A program made the translations under genes and the position numbers. 6,064 nucleotides of DNA from Pseudomonadota bacterium. GTDB lineage: Bacteria; Pseudomonadota; Gammaproteobacteria; Burkholderiales; Burkholderiaceae_C. The stretch covers positions 1 through 6,064 of the forward strand of contig JAEXBL010000358.1 in NCBI GenBank assembly GCA_023394015.1, read 5' to 3'. Shown here in pieces: positions 1-6,064 of the stretch. Under the pieces are notes generated by a model that worked only from the letters and a program-made list of their open reading frames with translations, was not told the DNA's origin and ran no database searches. Positions within the stretch are counted from its first letter, which is position 1; every line of letters begins with the position of its first letter.

Positions 1-1568
1 AGCTGCGACTCGATCGGCAGCCAGCCCAGCAGCCACACCAGGGTGCGCAGGCCGCCGCCGGCTTCCGGCTCGCGCGTCCACGCCTGCGCGCTGCCGTCCT
101 GCCACTCCAGCCCGCCGCCTTCGGCCAGTTGCACGCGCCAAGCCGCCTCGGGGCGGGCGCCAGCGTCGAACAGGCGCTTGACTTCGGCCGCCAGCGCCGG
201 GTGGTCGAACACCACGCCCATTTCGGTGTTGAGCTGGGCCGAGCGCGGGTCGAAGTTGAACGAGCCGACGAAGCCGCGCACGCCATCGACGACGAAGGCC
301 TTGGTGTGCAGGCTGGCGCCGCTGGAGCCGATCAGCTCGCGCCCGGGGCCGCGGCCGTCGGGCTTCAGCTCGTACAGTTGCACGCCCTGCGCCAGCAGCG
401 GCGCGCGCCAGGCGCGGTAGCCGGCGTGCACGGCGGGCACGTCGTTGGCGGCCAGCGAGTTGGTCAGCACGCGCACCTGCACGCCGCGCCGCGCCTGGCC
501 GGCCAAGAGCAGCGTGCCGCCCTCGCCGGGCACGAAGTAGGGCGAGATGAGCCAGCTCTCGCGCTGGGCCGAGAACAGCAGCGCCATCACGTCGTACAGC
601 AGCCAGCCGACGCGGTCCTGCCGGCGCGCCAGCGGCGAGGCCTTTTCGGGCGGGTCGGACAGCACGCGAATGCCGGGCGACCAGTGCAGCGCCAGGCCGC
701 CCTGCAGCTTCTCGGCCAGGTCGTCGCGCCCGGCCAGCGCGCGCACCCAGGGCGAGGCAGCAGCCTCGGCCAGCCATTGCCGGCGCCGCGCGGCGAAATC
801 CTCGGCCGACCACTGCGAGCCGCGCCGGTGCAGCGCGGCCAGCGGCACCACGGCGGCGGAGTTCCAGAAGGCGTCGAACACGCCGCTGGTCTGCGCCACG
901 GCGGGGCCGAGCAGCAGCAGGTCGGCGTCCTGGAAGTTGGTTTCTTCGGCCGCGTCGAAGTATTCGTCGCCCACGTTGCGCCCGCCGACGATGGCCACGC
1001 GGTTGTCGGCGATCCAGGCCTTGTTGTGCATGCGGCGGTTGAAGCCGGCAAAGCGCAGGCCCATCTCCAGCGCGCGGCGCAGGCCGCCGCCGCGGTTGCG
1101 CGCCGGGTTGAACAGGCGCACTTCCAGGTTGGGGTGCGCGTCCATGGCCAGCCAGGCGTCGTCGCGGCCGGCCACGTTCATGTCGTCGATCAAGAGGCGC
1201 ACGCGCACGCCGCCCTCGGCGGCGGCCATCAGCTCGTGCTCCAGCAGGCGGCCGGTGAGGTCGTGGCGCCAGATGTAGTACTGCACGTCCAGGCTGCGCT
1301 GGGCCGTGCGCGCGGTGCGGGCGCGGGCCACGAAGGCCTGCACCGCGTCATCCAGCAGCGCCGCGCCGCTGGCCTCGGGTGCCTGGGCCGACAGCAGCGG
1401 CTGCACCAGGCGGTCCAGCACGGTATCGGCCGCGGCCACCGGCAATGCCTCTGAGGGCGCGCCCTGCGCCCGCGCCGCAAAGTGACCCCAGGACCACAGC
1501 GCCAGCGCCGACAGCAGGGCGATGGCGAGCAGCGCGATCAGGCTCCAGCGCAGGGCGGGATGCAGCAT
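1..1568 (-). CDS. Phospholipase D-family (HKD) membrane protein, ClsC/YmdC-like; 3' end cut by window
   Basis: Reading the minus strand from the ATG at 1568-1566 gives 522 uninterrupted codons to the window edge. Residues about 8-28 form one hydrophobic segment, likely an inner-membrane anchor, since no lipobox Cys follows. Two HKD motifs define the phospholipase D superfamily: H181-x-K183-x4-D188 (HNKAWIAD, followed by GGRNVGDEYFD) and H421-x-K423-x4-D428 (HTKAFVVD, followed by GSFNFDPRS). Each half contributes one motif to a shared active site. The GGRNVGDEYF signature resembles E. coli YmdC/ClsC, which makes cardiolipin from phosphatidylglycerol and phosphatidylethanolamine, but substrate cannot be told from sequence, so a nuclease or other phosphodiesterase role stays open. 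The last visible residues (LPIESQ) suggest only a few codons are missing. A GGGGG run 8 nt upstream may be the ribosome binding site. It starts 57 nt after pgk and may be co-transcribed with it. Confidence 0.9.
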   Translation of the reverse strand, partial: MLHPALRWSLIALLAIALLSALALWSWGHFAARAQGAPSEALPVAAADTVLDRLVQPLLSAQAPEASGAALLDDAVQAFVARARTARTAQRSLDVQYYIWRHDLTGRLLEHELMAAAEGGVRVRLLIDDMNVAGRDDAWLAMDAHPNLEVRLFNPARNRGGGLRRALEMGLRFAGFNRRMHNKAWIADNRVAIVGGRNVGDEYFDAAEETNFQDADLLLLGPAVAQTSGVFDAFWNSAAVVPLAALHRRGSQWSAEDFAARRRQWLAEAAASPWVRALAGRDDLAEKLQGGLALHWSPGIRVLSDPPEKASPLARRQDRVGWLLYDVMALLFSAQRESWLISPYFVPGEGGTLLLAGQARRGVQVRVLTNSLAANDVPAVHAGYRAWRAPLLAQGVQLYELKPDGRGPGRELIGSSGASLHTKAFVVDGVRGFVGSFNFDPRSAQLNTEMGVVFDHPALAAEVKRLFDAGARPEAAWRVQLAEGGGLEWQDGSAQAWTREPEAGGGLRTLVWLLGWLPIESQ

Positions 1569-1625
1569 CCAGTCAGCCCCCAAGGCGGGTTCCACCTGCG
1601 CCGGCCGCCGTCAAACGCACCGCAT

Positions 1626-2819
1626 TCAGCCGGCCGCGCGCTTGCCGAGAATCTCGAACGCGGGCAGGGTCTTGCCCTCCAGCACCTCCAGAAAGGCGCC
1701 GCCGCCGGTGGAGATGTAGCCCACCTCCTTGTCGATGCCGTACTTGGCAATCGCCGCCAGCGTGTCGCCGCCGCCGGCGATGCTGAAAGCGGGGCTGTCG
1801 GCAATGGCTTGGGCAATCGTCCTCGTGCCCTGCTCGAACGGCGCCATCTCGAACACGCCGACCGGACCGTTCCAGACAATGGTGCCGGCTTTTAGGAGCT
1901 GTTCGGCCAGTTTGGCGGCCGTTTGCGGGCCGATGTCGAGAATCATGTCGTCCGGCGCCACGTCGGTGGCGGCCTTCACCTCGGCCTTCGCGTCGGCCTT
2001 GAATTCCTTGGCGATCACCACGTCGGTGGGAATAGGTACTTCCGCGCCGCGCGCCTTCATGGCCTCGATCACGGCCTTGGCGTCGCCCACCAGATCCGGC
2101 TCGGCCAGACTCTTGCCGATCGGCAGCCCCGCCGCCAGCATGAAGGTGTTGGCAATGCCGCCGCCGACGATAAGTTGATCCACTTTGGCGGCCAAAGACT
2201 GCAAGATGGTGAGTTTTGTGCTCACTTTGCTGCCGGCGACGATGGCGACCAGTGGCCGCTTCGGCGCCGCCAGCGCCTGGTTCAGGGCGTCGATCTCGGC
2301 CGCCAGCAGCGGGCCAGCGCAGGCCACCGGGGCGAACTGGGCGATGCCGTAGGTCGTGCCCTCGGCACGGTGCGCGGTGCCGAAGGCATCGTTGACGTAA
2401 ATGTCACAAAGTGCGGCCATCCTGCGCGAAAGCGCTTCATCGTTCTTCTTTTCGCCCTTGTTGACGCGGCAGTTCTCCAGCAGCACGAGCTGGCCGGGCT
2501 GCACATCGACGCCATCGACCCAGTCCGCCACCAGCGGCACGGCGCGGCCCAGCAGTTCGCCCAGGCGCTGCGCCACCGGCGCCAGCGAATCGGCCGGGGT
2601 CATCTCGCCTTCCTTGGGGCGGCCCAGGTGGCTGGTCACCATCACGGCGGCGCCGGCATCCAGCGCCATCTGGATGCAGGGCACGCTGGCGCGGATGCGG
2701 GTGTCCTCGGTGATGCGGCCGGCGGCGTCCTGCGGCACGTTCAGATCGGCCCGGATGAAGACTCGCTTGCCTTGGGCAGCGCCCTGGGCGCACAGGTCGG
2801 AAAAGCGCAGAACGTTCAT
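1626..2819 (-). CDS. pgk: Phosphoglycerate kinase
   Basis: This 397-residue protein has the normal bacterial length and complete motif set. It transfers phosphate between 1,3-bisphosphoglycerate and ADP in the cytoplasm (glycolysis, gluconeogenesis, and the Calvin cycle where present). The N-terminal substrate-binding domain shows RADLNVPQD (23-31), SHLGRPKEG (63-71), an Arg at 118 in [14 protein letters not shown], and [10 protein letters not shown] (142-151). The C-terminal nucleotide-binding domain shows GSKVSTKL (196-203), GGGIANTF (219-226), WNGPVGVFE (316-324), GGGDT (349-353) and [12 protein letters not shown] (367-378). The ATG at 2819 gives the standard short N-terminus MNVLRFSDL; no clear Shine-Dalgarno precedes it. 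It lies 146 nt after azlD, with a candidate -10 box in between, so it probably has its own promoter. Nothing appears truncated or substituted. Confidence 0.98.
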   Translation of the reverse strand: MNVLRFSDLCAQGAAQGKRVFIRADLNVPQDAAGRITEDTRIRASVPCIQMALDAGAAVMVTSHLGRPKEGEMTPADSLAPVAQRLGELLGRAVPLVADWVDGVDVQPGQLVLLENCRVNKGEKKNDEALSRRMAALCDIYVNDAFGTAHRAEGTTYGIAQFAPVACAGPLLAAEIDALNQALAAPKRPLVAIVAGSKVSTKLTILQSLAAKVDQLIVGGGIANTFMLAAGLPIGKSLAEPDLVGDAKAVIEAMKARGAEVPIPTDVVIAKEFKADAKAEVKAATDVAPDDMILDIGPQTAAKLAEQLLKAGTIVWNGPVGVFEMAPFEQGTRTIAQAIADSPAFSIAGGGDTLAAIAKYGIDKEVGYISTGGGAFLEVLEGKTLPAFEILGKRAAG

Positions 2820-2883
2820 GGTGATGCGGTGAAAAGGGTTGGAGAAACAGCGCGCGGTGGGCGCTGCCGTTCACGAATCCGTC

Positions 2884-2889
2884 ATTTTA
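2884..2889 (-). promoter_or_regulatory. Possible -10 box of a pgk promoter
   Basis: On the minus strand this hexamer reads TAAAAT, five of six matches to the sigma-70 -10 consensus, in an otherwise GC-rich gap. It is 64 nt upstream of the pgk start codon and would give a leader of roughly 55-60 nt. No convincing -35 hexamer is found at 16-18 nt spacing (GTCAGG at 17), so the call rests on the -10 and on its position. Confidence 0.3.
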
Positions 2890-2933
2890 AGAGGCCCGGC
2901 CAGCCGCCTGACGGCAGGCAAGGTGCATTCTGG

Positions 2934-2981
2934 GCTTCCAGCGCTTGCCGAACAAGCCTAGACAGCTACCAATTCAATAGT
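2934..2981 (-). repeat. Degenerate inverted-repeat element containing the azlD stop codon
   Basis: The minus strand reads CTATTGAATTGGTAGCTGTC and continues into a hairpin core with arms GCTTG/CAAGC around a TTCGG loop, ending near AAGCC. Over 36 aligned positions without gaps it matches the inverted repeat upstream of fmt (5374-5409, read on the plus strand) at 23 positions, so the two are probably members of one element family in opposite orientation. The element supplies the last four azlD codons (Leu-Leu-Asn-Trp region) and the TAG stop at 2968-2966. The imperfect stem and lack of a T-run make it a poor intrinsic terminator. I recall similar AATAGCTG...AGCGCT elements between genes in Comamonadaceae, but this has not been searched. 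Confidence 0.5.
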
Positions 2982-3313
2982 ATGCGCAGCGGCAGGTAAA
3001 CCGCCATGCCGACGCCAATGGCCCCCACCAGGGCAAAACTCCAGCGCCGGCGCCAGAAGTAGAAGGCCGCCGCGGCCAGCGCACCCCAGGTGCGGGCGTC
3101 GCGCAGCAGCGGGCCGAAGGCGCCGTCGGTGAGCACGATGTCGGGCGCGATCACCGCCGCGAGCGCGGCGATGGGTGCGTACTGCAGGCCGCGCTGCGCC
3201 CAGTCGGGCAGGCGCCATTCGCGCTCGCTGATGAAGAAAAAGCCCCGCGTGACGACGGTGACCACCGTCATGCCCAGGATCACCAGCAGGGTCCAGCCGT
3301 CGGTTTCAGCCAT
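2966..3313 (-). CDS. azlD: AzlD-family small subunit of branched-chain amino acid exporter
   Basis: A 115-residue hydrophobic protein of the AzlD family (about 100-110 residues usual). AzlD is the small partner of AzlC; the pair exports branched-chain amino acids or their analogues across the inner membrane. Likely membrane segments are at about 8-28 (LLVILGMTVVTVVTRGFFFI), 42-62, and 76-113, the last probably two helices around the RRRW stretch. TRGFFF near the end of helix 1 and the LQYAPIAALAAVIAP segment are family-typical. I chose the ATG at 3313 ([10 protein letters not shown]) because the hydrophobic domain starts at once; an ATG nine bases upstream (3322) is possible, and still longer starts would add an Arg/Pro-rich stretch read from azlC. 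It overlaps the azlC stop by 8 nt, implying translational coupling. Its final codons and stop lie in a repeat element. Confidence 0.88.
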   Translation of the reverse strand: MAETDGWTLLVILGMTVVTVVTRGFFFISEREWRLPDWAQRGLQYAPIAALAAVIAPDIVLTDGAFGPLLRDARTWGALAAAAFYFWRRRWSFALVGAIGVGMAVYLPLRILLNW

Positions 3314-4202
3314 GCAAGCCATCCCCGCCGCGCTCCGTGGCGGCCTTCGGGTCCTCGGGCGGCCGGGCGGCGGCCGCGTCGTCCTCGCCACCGCCACGCG
3401 GTGGCGGCGGTGGACGCAGCCGCTGCTCCAGCACCAGGCTGAGCGCCACCGCCACCACGATGGCGGCGACGATGTTCAGCCGGTAGGGCAGCTCGAACAG
3501 CACCACCGCGGCGGCCGCTGCGATCAGCGCCGACAGCGCGCGCATGCGCGTGGTGGCCAGCGAGCAGGCGACGGCCAGCAGCGCCAGCGTGCCGGCAAAG
3601 CCCAGCCCCCAGCGCTCGGGCAGGGCCGCGCCCATGAAGATGCCCGCAAAACCAAAGGCCTGCCAGAACACCCAGTTGCAGCAGTTGCCGCCCCACAGGT
3701 AGGCCATTTGCGCGCGGCGCGCCTGCGCGGTCTCGGCCGGCCGGGGAAAGCGCCGGGTGTACAGCACGTAGGTCACGTCGCCCGTGAAGTAGCCGAGCCA
3801 CAAGCGGCGAAATCGCGGCAGAAACATGAAGTAATCGCGCAGATGCAGGCTGAAGACGACAAATCGCAGGTTCACGCAGAAGGCCGTGGCCAGGATCACC
3901 CACAGCGGCGCGCCAGCGGCGATGAGCGGAATGGCCGCCAGTTGCGCGCTGCCGGCGAACACCAGCAGCGACATCAGCACCGCCTCGGTCAGCGACATGC
4001 CGCTCTTGACCATGGCCACCCCGGTCATGAACGACCAGGCGGTGAGGCCGACCGAAATGCCCGCCATCTCGCGCGCGCCGACCCAGAACAGCGGGTGGCG
4101 CGCGGTGTGGGCCAGCGATTCGATGCGCCCGGCCACCCAGCCGCCGACGCCGCCCGACGCCGACAGGCCCTCGCGCGGCTCGGGCGGCAGCGGCATGTTC
4201 AT
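3306..4202 (-). CDS. azlC: AzlC-family branched-chain amino acid exporter, large subunit
   Basis: This 298-residue integral membrane protein is the large subunit of an AzlCD-type exporter, known in Bacillus from azaleucine resistance and in Corynebacterium as BrnF. The core at about 45-262 carries several hydrophobic segments and family motifs: a small-residue helix at 47-65, [13 protein letters not shown] (81-93), [17 protein letters not shown] (109-125), [13 protein letters not shown] (141-153), and a Cys/Asn/Trp-rich stretch [11 protein letters not shown] (171-181). It is longer than usual (about 230-250) at both ends: a roughly 40-residue polar N-terminus and a roughly 35-residue Pro/Gly/charged C-terminus, the latter partly derived from a repeat. 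The ATG at 4202 overlaps the fmt stop as ATGA; an ATG two codons in is the alternative. The azlC stop overlaps azlD by 8 nt. The exported substrate is inferred from the family. Confidence 0.9.
   Translation of the reverse strand: MNMPLPPEPREGLSASGGVGGWVAGRIESLAHTARHPLFWVGAREMAGISVGLTAWSFMTGVAMVKSGMSLTEAVLMSLLVFAGSAQLAAIPLIAAGAPLWVILATAFCVNLRFVVFSLHLRDYFMFLPRFRRLWLGYFTGDVTYVLYTRRFPRPAETAQARRAQMAYLWGGNCCNWVFWQAFGFAGIFMGAALPERWGLGFAGTLALLAVACSLATTRMRALSALIAAAAAVVLFELPYRLNIVAAIVVAVALSLVLEQRLRPPPPPRGGGEDDAAAARPPEDPKAATERGGDGLHG
3323..3372 (-). repeat. Internally deleted copy of the fmt repeat, forming the AzlC tail
   Basis: On the plus strand 3342-3372 matches the end of the fmt repeat unit at 27 of 31 positions, and 3331-3341 (CGCTCCGTGGC) matches its beginning at 10 of 11. 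The roughly 25 central bases, including most of the C-run/G-run palindrome, are missing. The copy is read in the same frame as in fmt: AzlC ends [16 protein letters not shown], compared with [11 protein letters not shown]...AAERGG in Fmt. The match is strong for its length, but in GC-rich DNA a genome-wide search is needed to confirm common origin. Confidence 0.55.
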
Positions 4203-5368
4203 GGCGCGGGGCTTTCTGGTGACGTGGCGTCGAAGCGCTGGCCGGCCTGCAGCGGATGGCCGCGCAGGAACTCGCGCACCGGCAGGCGCTTGCCGCCGGG
4301 GCGCTGCAGTTCGGTGAGCCGCAGGGCGCCGCCGTCAGGTCCTGCCCCGCAGGCGACCACCACGCCCTCGTCGGTCACAGACAGGATCTGGCCTGACCGC
4401 CTGTCCAACGAGCCATCGACGCTATGCAGTTCAGAGCGCCAGATCTTGATGACCTCGCCGTCCAGGCTGCTGCTGGCCCCGGGGAAAGGGTCGAAGGCGC
4501 GGATGCGCCGCTCGATCACCGCCGCCGGCTGCGCCCAGTCGATGGCGGCCTCGTGCTTGTCGATCTTGTGGGCGTAGGTGATGCCCTCAGCCGGCTGCGG
4601 CGTGGCCGTAAGGCCCCCGCAGGCGGCCAGTTCCAGCGCCTCGACGATCAGGCGCCCGCCCAGCGCGGCCAGTTCGTCGTGCAGGCTGGCTGTGGTGGCG
4701 CGCGGGCCGATGGGGAGTTTCTCGACCAGCAGCATGTCGCCGGTGTCGAGGCCCGCGTCCATCTGCATGATGGTGACGCCGGTCTCGGCATCGCCGGCCT
4801 CGATGGCGCGGTGAATCGGCGCGGCGCCGCGCCAGCGCGGCAGCAGGCTGGCGTGGATGTTCAGACAGCCGAGTCCCATGCCCCCACGCTCCGCGGCTTC
4901 GCCTGCTGCGCTGCCCCCCAAGGGGGCCTTCGCGCCTTCGGGCGGCCGTGCGGCGCTCATGTAGCCCCCACGCTCCGCGGCTGCGCCTGCTGCGCTGCCC
5001 CCCGAGGGGGCCTGCGCGCCTTCGGGCGGCCGTGCGGCGCTCATGGCGTCCAGCACCCATTGCGGCAGGATCAGCCCGTAGGCGGCCACCACCAGCACGT
5101 CGGGCGCGGCGGCCTGCAGCGCGGCGCGGGCGGCGGCCGCATCGTCGGGGTATTGGCCGTCCAGCCGCAGGCTGCGCGGCTGGGCCACGGCGATGCCGTG
5201 TGCCTGGGCGAATTGCTTGACGGGCGAGGCCTGCAGCTTCATGCCGCGGCCGGCCGGGCGATCGGGCTGGGTCAGCACCAGCGGGATGCTGAACCCCGCC
5301 GCGTGCAGCCGCGCCAGCGCCACGCGGGCGAACTCGGGGGTGCCGGCAAAAGCGACTTTCATGCTCAT
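4199..5368 (-). CDS. fmt: Methionyl-tRNA formyltransferase with an in-frame repeat insertion
   Basis: Fmt transfers a formyl group from 10-formyl-tetrahydrofolate to the amino group of Met-tRNA(fMet) for translation initiation. The Rossmann-type N-terminal domain opens with FAGTPEFA (7-14), the mobile tRNA-contacting loop [20 protein letters not shown] (34-53) and [16 protein letters not shown] (93-108). The catalytic triad is intact: N170, H172 ([17 protein letters not shown]) and D208 ([10 protein letters not shown]). The C-terminal OB-like domain follows, with FDPFPGA at 292-298. At 389 residues it is well above the E. coli enzyme (315). Most of the excess is residues 109-163, two tandem Ala/Gly/Pro/Arg-rich repeats placed just before the catalytic strand. 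The start at 5368 is the longest; the ATG at 5362 gives the canonical [12 protein letters not shown] and may be the true one. No Shine-Dalgarno is evident. Its stop overlaps azlC as ATGA. No def gene is visible next to it. Confidence 0.97.
   Translation of the reverse strand: MSMKVAFAGTPEFARVALARLHAAGFSIPLVLTQPDRPAGRGMKLQASPVKQFAQAHGIAVAQPRSLRLDGQYPDDAAAARAALQAAAPDVLVVAAYGLILPQWVLDAMSAARPPEGAQAPSGGSAAGAAAERGGYMSAARPPEGAKAPLGGSAAGEAAERGGMGLGCLNIHASLLPRWRGAAPIHRAIEAGDAETGVTIMQMDAGLDTGDMLLVEKLPIGPRATTASLHDELAALGGRLIVEALELAACGGLTATPQPAEGITYAHKIDKHEAAIDWAQPAAVIERRIRAFDPFPGASSSLDGEVIKIWRSELHSVDGSLDRRSGQILSVTDEGVVVACGAGPDGGALRLTELQRPGGKRLPVREFLRGHPLQAGQRFDATSPESPAP
4880..4960 (-). repeat. Tandem repeat unit A inside fmt
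   Basis: This 81-nt unit differs from unit B at only 3 positions; with the 3-nt linker at 4961-4963 the period is 84 nt (28 codons), which keeps the frame. It encodes Fmt residues 137-163, beginning [20 protein letters not shown] and ending ERGG. At its centre is a palindrome, GCCCCC (4913-4918), CAA, GGGGGC (4922-4927), and beside it CGCC-TTCG-GGCG. These palindromes are typical of dispersed repetitive extragenic-type elements rather than of ordinary coding sequence. Confidence 0.9.
4964..5044 (-). repeat. Tandem repeat unit B inside fmt
   Basis: This copy matches unit A at 78 of 81 positions and encodes Fmt residues 109-135, beginning [20 protein letters not shown] and ending ERGG; Tyr136 is the linker codon. 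Two of its three differences from unit A are substitutions that turn Leu into Ser and Lys into Gln, and the third turns Glu into Ala. The central palindrome is kept: GCCCCC (4997-5002), CGA, GGGGGC (5006-5011), so the differences fall in the loop and outside the stem. This unit joins directly to the normal Fmt segment LPQWVLDA. Confidence 0.9.
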
Positions 5369-5373
5369 AATTC

Positions 5374-5411
5374 AATAGCTGCCAGCGCCTGTTGGTCGGG
5401 CGCAGGCAGTT
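5374..5411. repeat. Imperfect inverted repeat abutting the fmt start
   Basis: The arms CTGCCAGCGCC (5379-5389) and GGCGCAGGCAG (5399-5409) pair at 10 of 11 positions around a 9-nt loop. The element fills most of the 62-nt gap between the lipoprotein stop and fmt. On the fmt transcript the stem ends 10 nt before the ATG at 5368, where a Shine-Dalgarno would normally lie. On the plus strand it is followed by TTTTG, resembling a terminator for the wrong direction, since no plus-strand gene is supported. It shares 23 of 36 positions with the element at the end of azlD. Confidence 0.75.
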
Positions 5412-5430
5412 TTGTTGGGCTTGTTGTGGT

Positions 5431-5955
5431 TCAGCGCGGTTCGGGCAGGTCGGGCAGGTCCTCGTCGCCGTTCGACCAACCGCGCACCACGCCAGCGCGG
5501 TCGATGTCGATGAACAGCAGGCGCCAGGTGGGGCCGTCGGTATAGCGCCACACCCAGACGTCGCCGTCGAAGTTGTGTACGCCCATCACCCGCGCCGGCG
5601 GGCCGTATTCGCGCAGCACGTCGGCGCGCGTCCACACGTGGGGCTGGATGCGCTGGCCGAACAGCGCCTCGCTCAGCACCTGCTCGACGCGGGCCACGCG
5701 GCCCTGGGCGTCCAGGTCGATGTTGAACACGCGCTGGCCGGCCGGCTGGTAGCTGTATTGCAGGCGTTCGCCGGCACCGGCGCTGGGCGGGTAATGGGCG
5801 CTCGGGCGGCCCAGGGTTTGCAGCAGCTCGGCCGCGGGCGTGCCGGGCGCGATGCGGCTGGGCTCGGCGAACAGCGCGCAACCCGCCAGCAGCAGTGCCA
5901 AGCCCAGCGCGGCCCATGACGTCCGCGCGGCCCGCGCCGCGCGCGGCGGCGTCAT
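5431..5955 (-). CDS. Putative outer-membrane lipoprotein with BamE/SmpA-like repeats
   Basis: This 174-residue protein starts with a basic n-region (MTPPRAARAAR), a hydrophobic stretch (14-24) and a lipobox LLAGC with the lipidated Cys at 26. Ala at +2 fits sorting to the outer membrane. The mature part shows two similar halves, each opening with a helix that ends in a G/P turn: GTPAAELLQTLGRPS (38-52) followed by strands LQYSYQPAG and FNIDLDAQGRVARVEQVL, then TRADVLREYGPPARV (109-123) followed by VWVWRYT and LLFIDIDRAGVVRGW. This is the layout of SmpA/OmlA (BamE-type) folds; a role in outer-membrane assembly is inferred. The acidic tail DEDLPDLPEPR contains a 9-bp direct repeat at 5442-5459. 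The ATG overlaps the upstream stop as ATGA, and a GGGAG motif (5965-5961) sits 5 nt before it. Confidence 0.82.
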   Translation of the reverse strand: MTPPRAARAARTSWAALGLALLLAGCALFAEPSRIAPGTPAAELLQTLGRPSAHYPPSAGAGERLQYSYQPAGQRVFNIDLDAQGRVARVEQVLSEALFGQRIQPHVWTRADVLREYGPPARVMGVHNFDGDVWVWRYTDGPTWRLLFIDIDRAGVVRGWSNGDEDLPDLPEPR

Positions 5956-6064
5956 GCCGGCTCCCGGGCGCGCTCGGCTTTCTCCTGCCGCTCGGCCTTG
6001 AGCAGCTTGGTCTTGATGCGGCCCTGCTTGAGCGGCGACAGGTATTCGACGAACACCTTGCCCA
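5952..6064 (-). CDS. C-terminal fragment of an unrecognised protein
   Basis: The minus strand reads openly from the window edge to a TGA at 5954-5952, giving 36 residues that start GKVFVEYLSPLKQGRIKTKL and end ERAREPA. The tail is highly charged (Lys, Arg, Glu) and probably helical. I do not recognise the family from this fragment. The ATGA overlap with the lipoprotein start, GC-rich codon use like its neighbours and a Shine-Dalgarno for the next gene lying inside it support a real gene in the same transcript. Confidence 0.7.
   Translation of the reverse strand, partial: GKVFVEYLSPLKQGRIKTKLLKAERQEKAERAREPA

Noticed and set aside
129..1454. A 441-codon open frame on the plus strand opposite the phospholipase D gene.
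   Set aside because: It is antisense to a clear HKD protein; GC-rich codon use leaves such frames open, and its His/Gln/Ala/Gly-rich translation shows no domain.
1571..1612. A possible fourth, decayed copy of the fmt repeat (GCCCCCAAGGCGGG followed by GGCCGCCG) between pgk and the phospholipase D gene.
   Set aside because: Only short GC-rich stretches match, several gaps are needed and the unit ends are absent; not separable from chance.
1569..1625. A pgk terminator in the gap before the phospholipase D gene.
   Set aside because: There is no strong stem followed by a T-run, so read-through looks more likely.
3391..3407. A perfect 7-bp palindrome (CCGCCAC-GCG-GTGGCGG) in azlC as a regulatory hairpin.
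   Set aside because: It lies in codons for a Pro-run followed by Gly residues, where CCG/GGC codons make palindromes by chance.
3090..4577. A 495-codon plus-strand open frame opposite azlC, azlD and the end of fmt.
   Set aside because: It spans three well-supported minus-strand genes, is low in complexity and shows no motif; a composition artefact.
5379..5414. A hairpin plus T-run on the plus strand as an intrinsic terminator.
   Set aside because: No supported plus-strand gene ends here, and the T-run is short (TTTTG); it is better explained as a repeat element.
4424..5545. A plus-strand open frame through the fmt repeats with a repeated Cys-Ala-Ala-Pro pattern.
   Set aside because: It is the antisense reading of the same tandem repeats, and the minus strand has unmistakable Fmt motifs.

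Overview
The window is about 6 kb of very GC-rich chromosomal DNA. All supported genes lie on the minus strand, so transcription runs from high to low coordinates. The GC content, the betaproteobacterial style of the proteins (Fmt, Pgk, AzlC/AzlD, a BamE-like lipoprotein, a YmdC-like phospholipase D protein) and two kinds of short palindromic repeat point to Burkholderiales, most likely Comamonadaceae (Acidovorax or Ottowia-like). The family assignment is inference; no rRNA or other decisive marker is present.

Layout in transcription order. (1) 6064-5952: the last 36 codons of an unrecognised gene. (2) 5955-5431: a lipoprotein with BamE/SmpA-like repeats, overlapping the first gene by ATGA. 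(3) A 62-nt gap holding a near-perfect inverted repeat that abuts the start of fmt. (4) 5368-4199: fmt, methionyl-tRNA formyltransferase. (5) 4202-3306: azlC, sharing an ATGA overlap with fmt. (6) 3313-2966: azlD, overlapping azlC by 8 nt. (7) A 146-nt gap with a second copy of the inverted-repeat element at the azlD stop and a possible pgk -10 box. (8) 2819-1626: pgk, phosphoglycerate kinase. (9) 1568 to the window edge: an HKD-motif phospholipase D-family membrane protein, cut just before its stop.

How the genes work together: fmt supplies formyl-Met-tRNA for translation initiation. azlC and azlD encode the two subunits of a branched-chain amino acid exporter and are positioned to be translationally coupled to fmt. 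Pgk is a glycolysis/Calvin-cycle enzyme that probably starts its own transcript, with the phospholipase D gene 57 nt downstream. There is no sign of a phage, plasmid, CRISPR array or defence island; these are ordinary core genes.

The main unusual feature is in fmt. Two tandem 84-nt units, 78/81 identical over their shared core, sit in frame immediately before the catalytic Asn-x-His segment and add about 55 Ala/Gly/Pro-rich residues to the enzyme. A shortened copy of the same unit forms the C-terminal tail of AzlC and is read in the same frame. This looks like a dispersed palindromic repeat family that has entered coding sequences without breaking them. No stretch over 300 bases lacks a gene.
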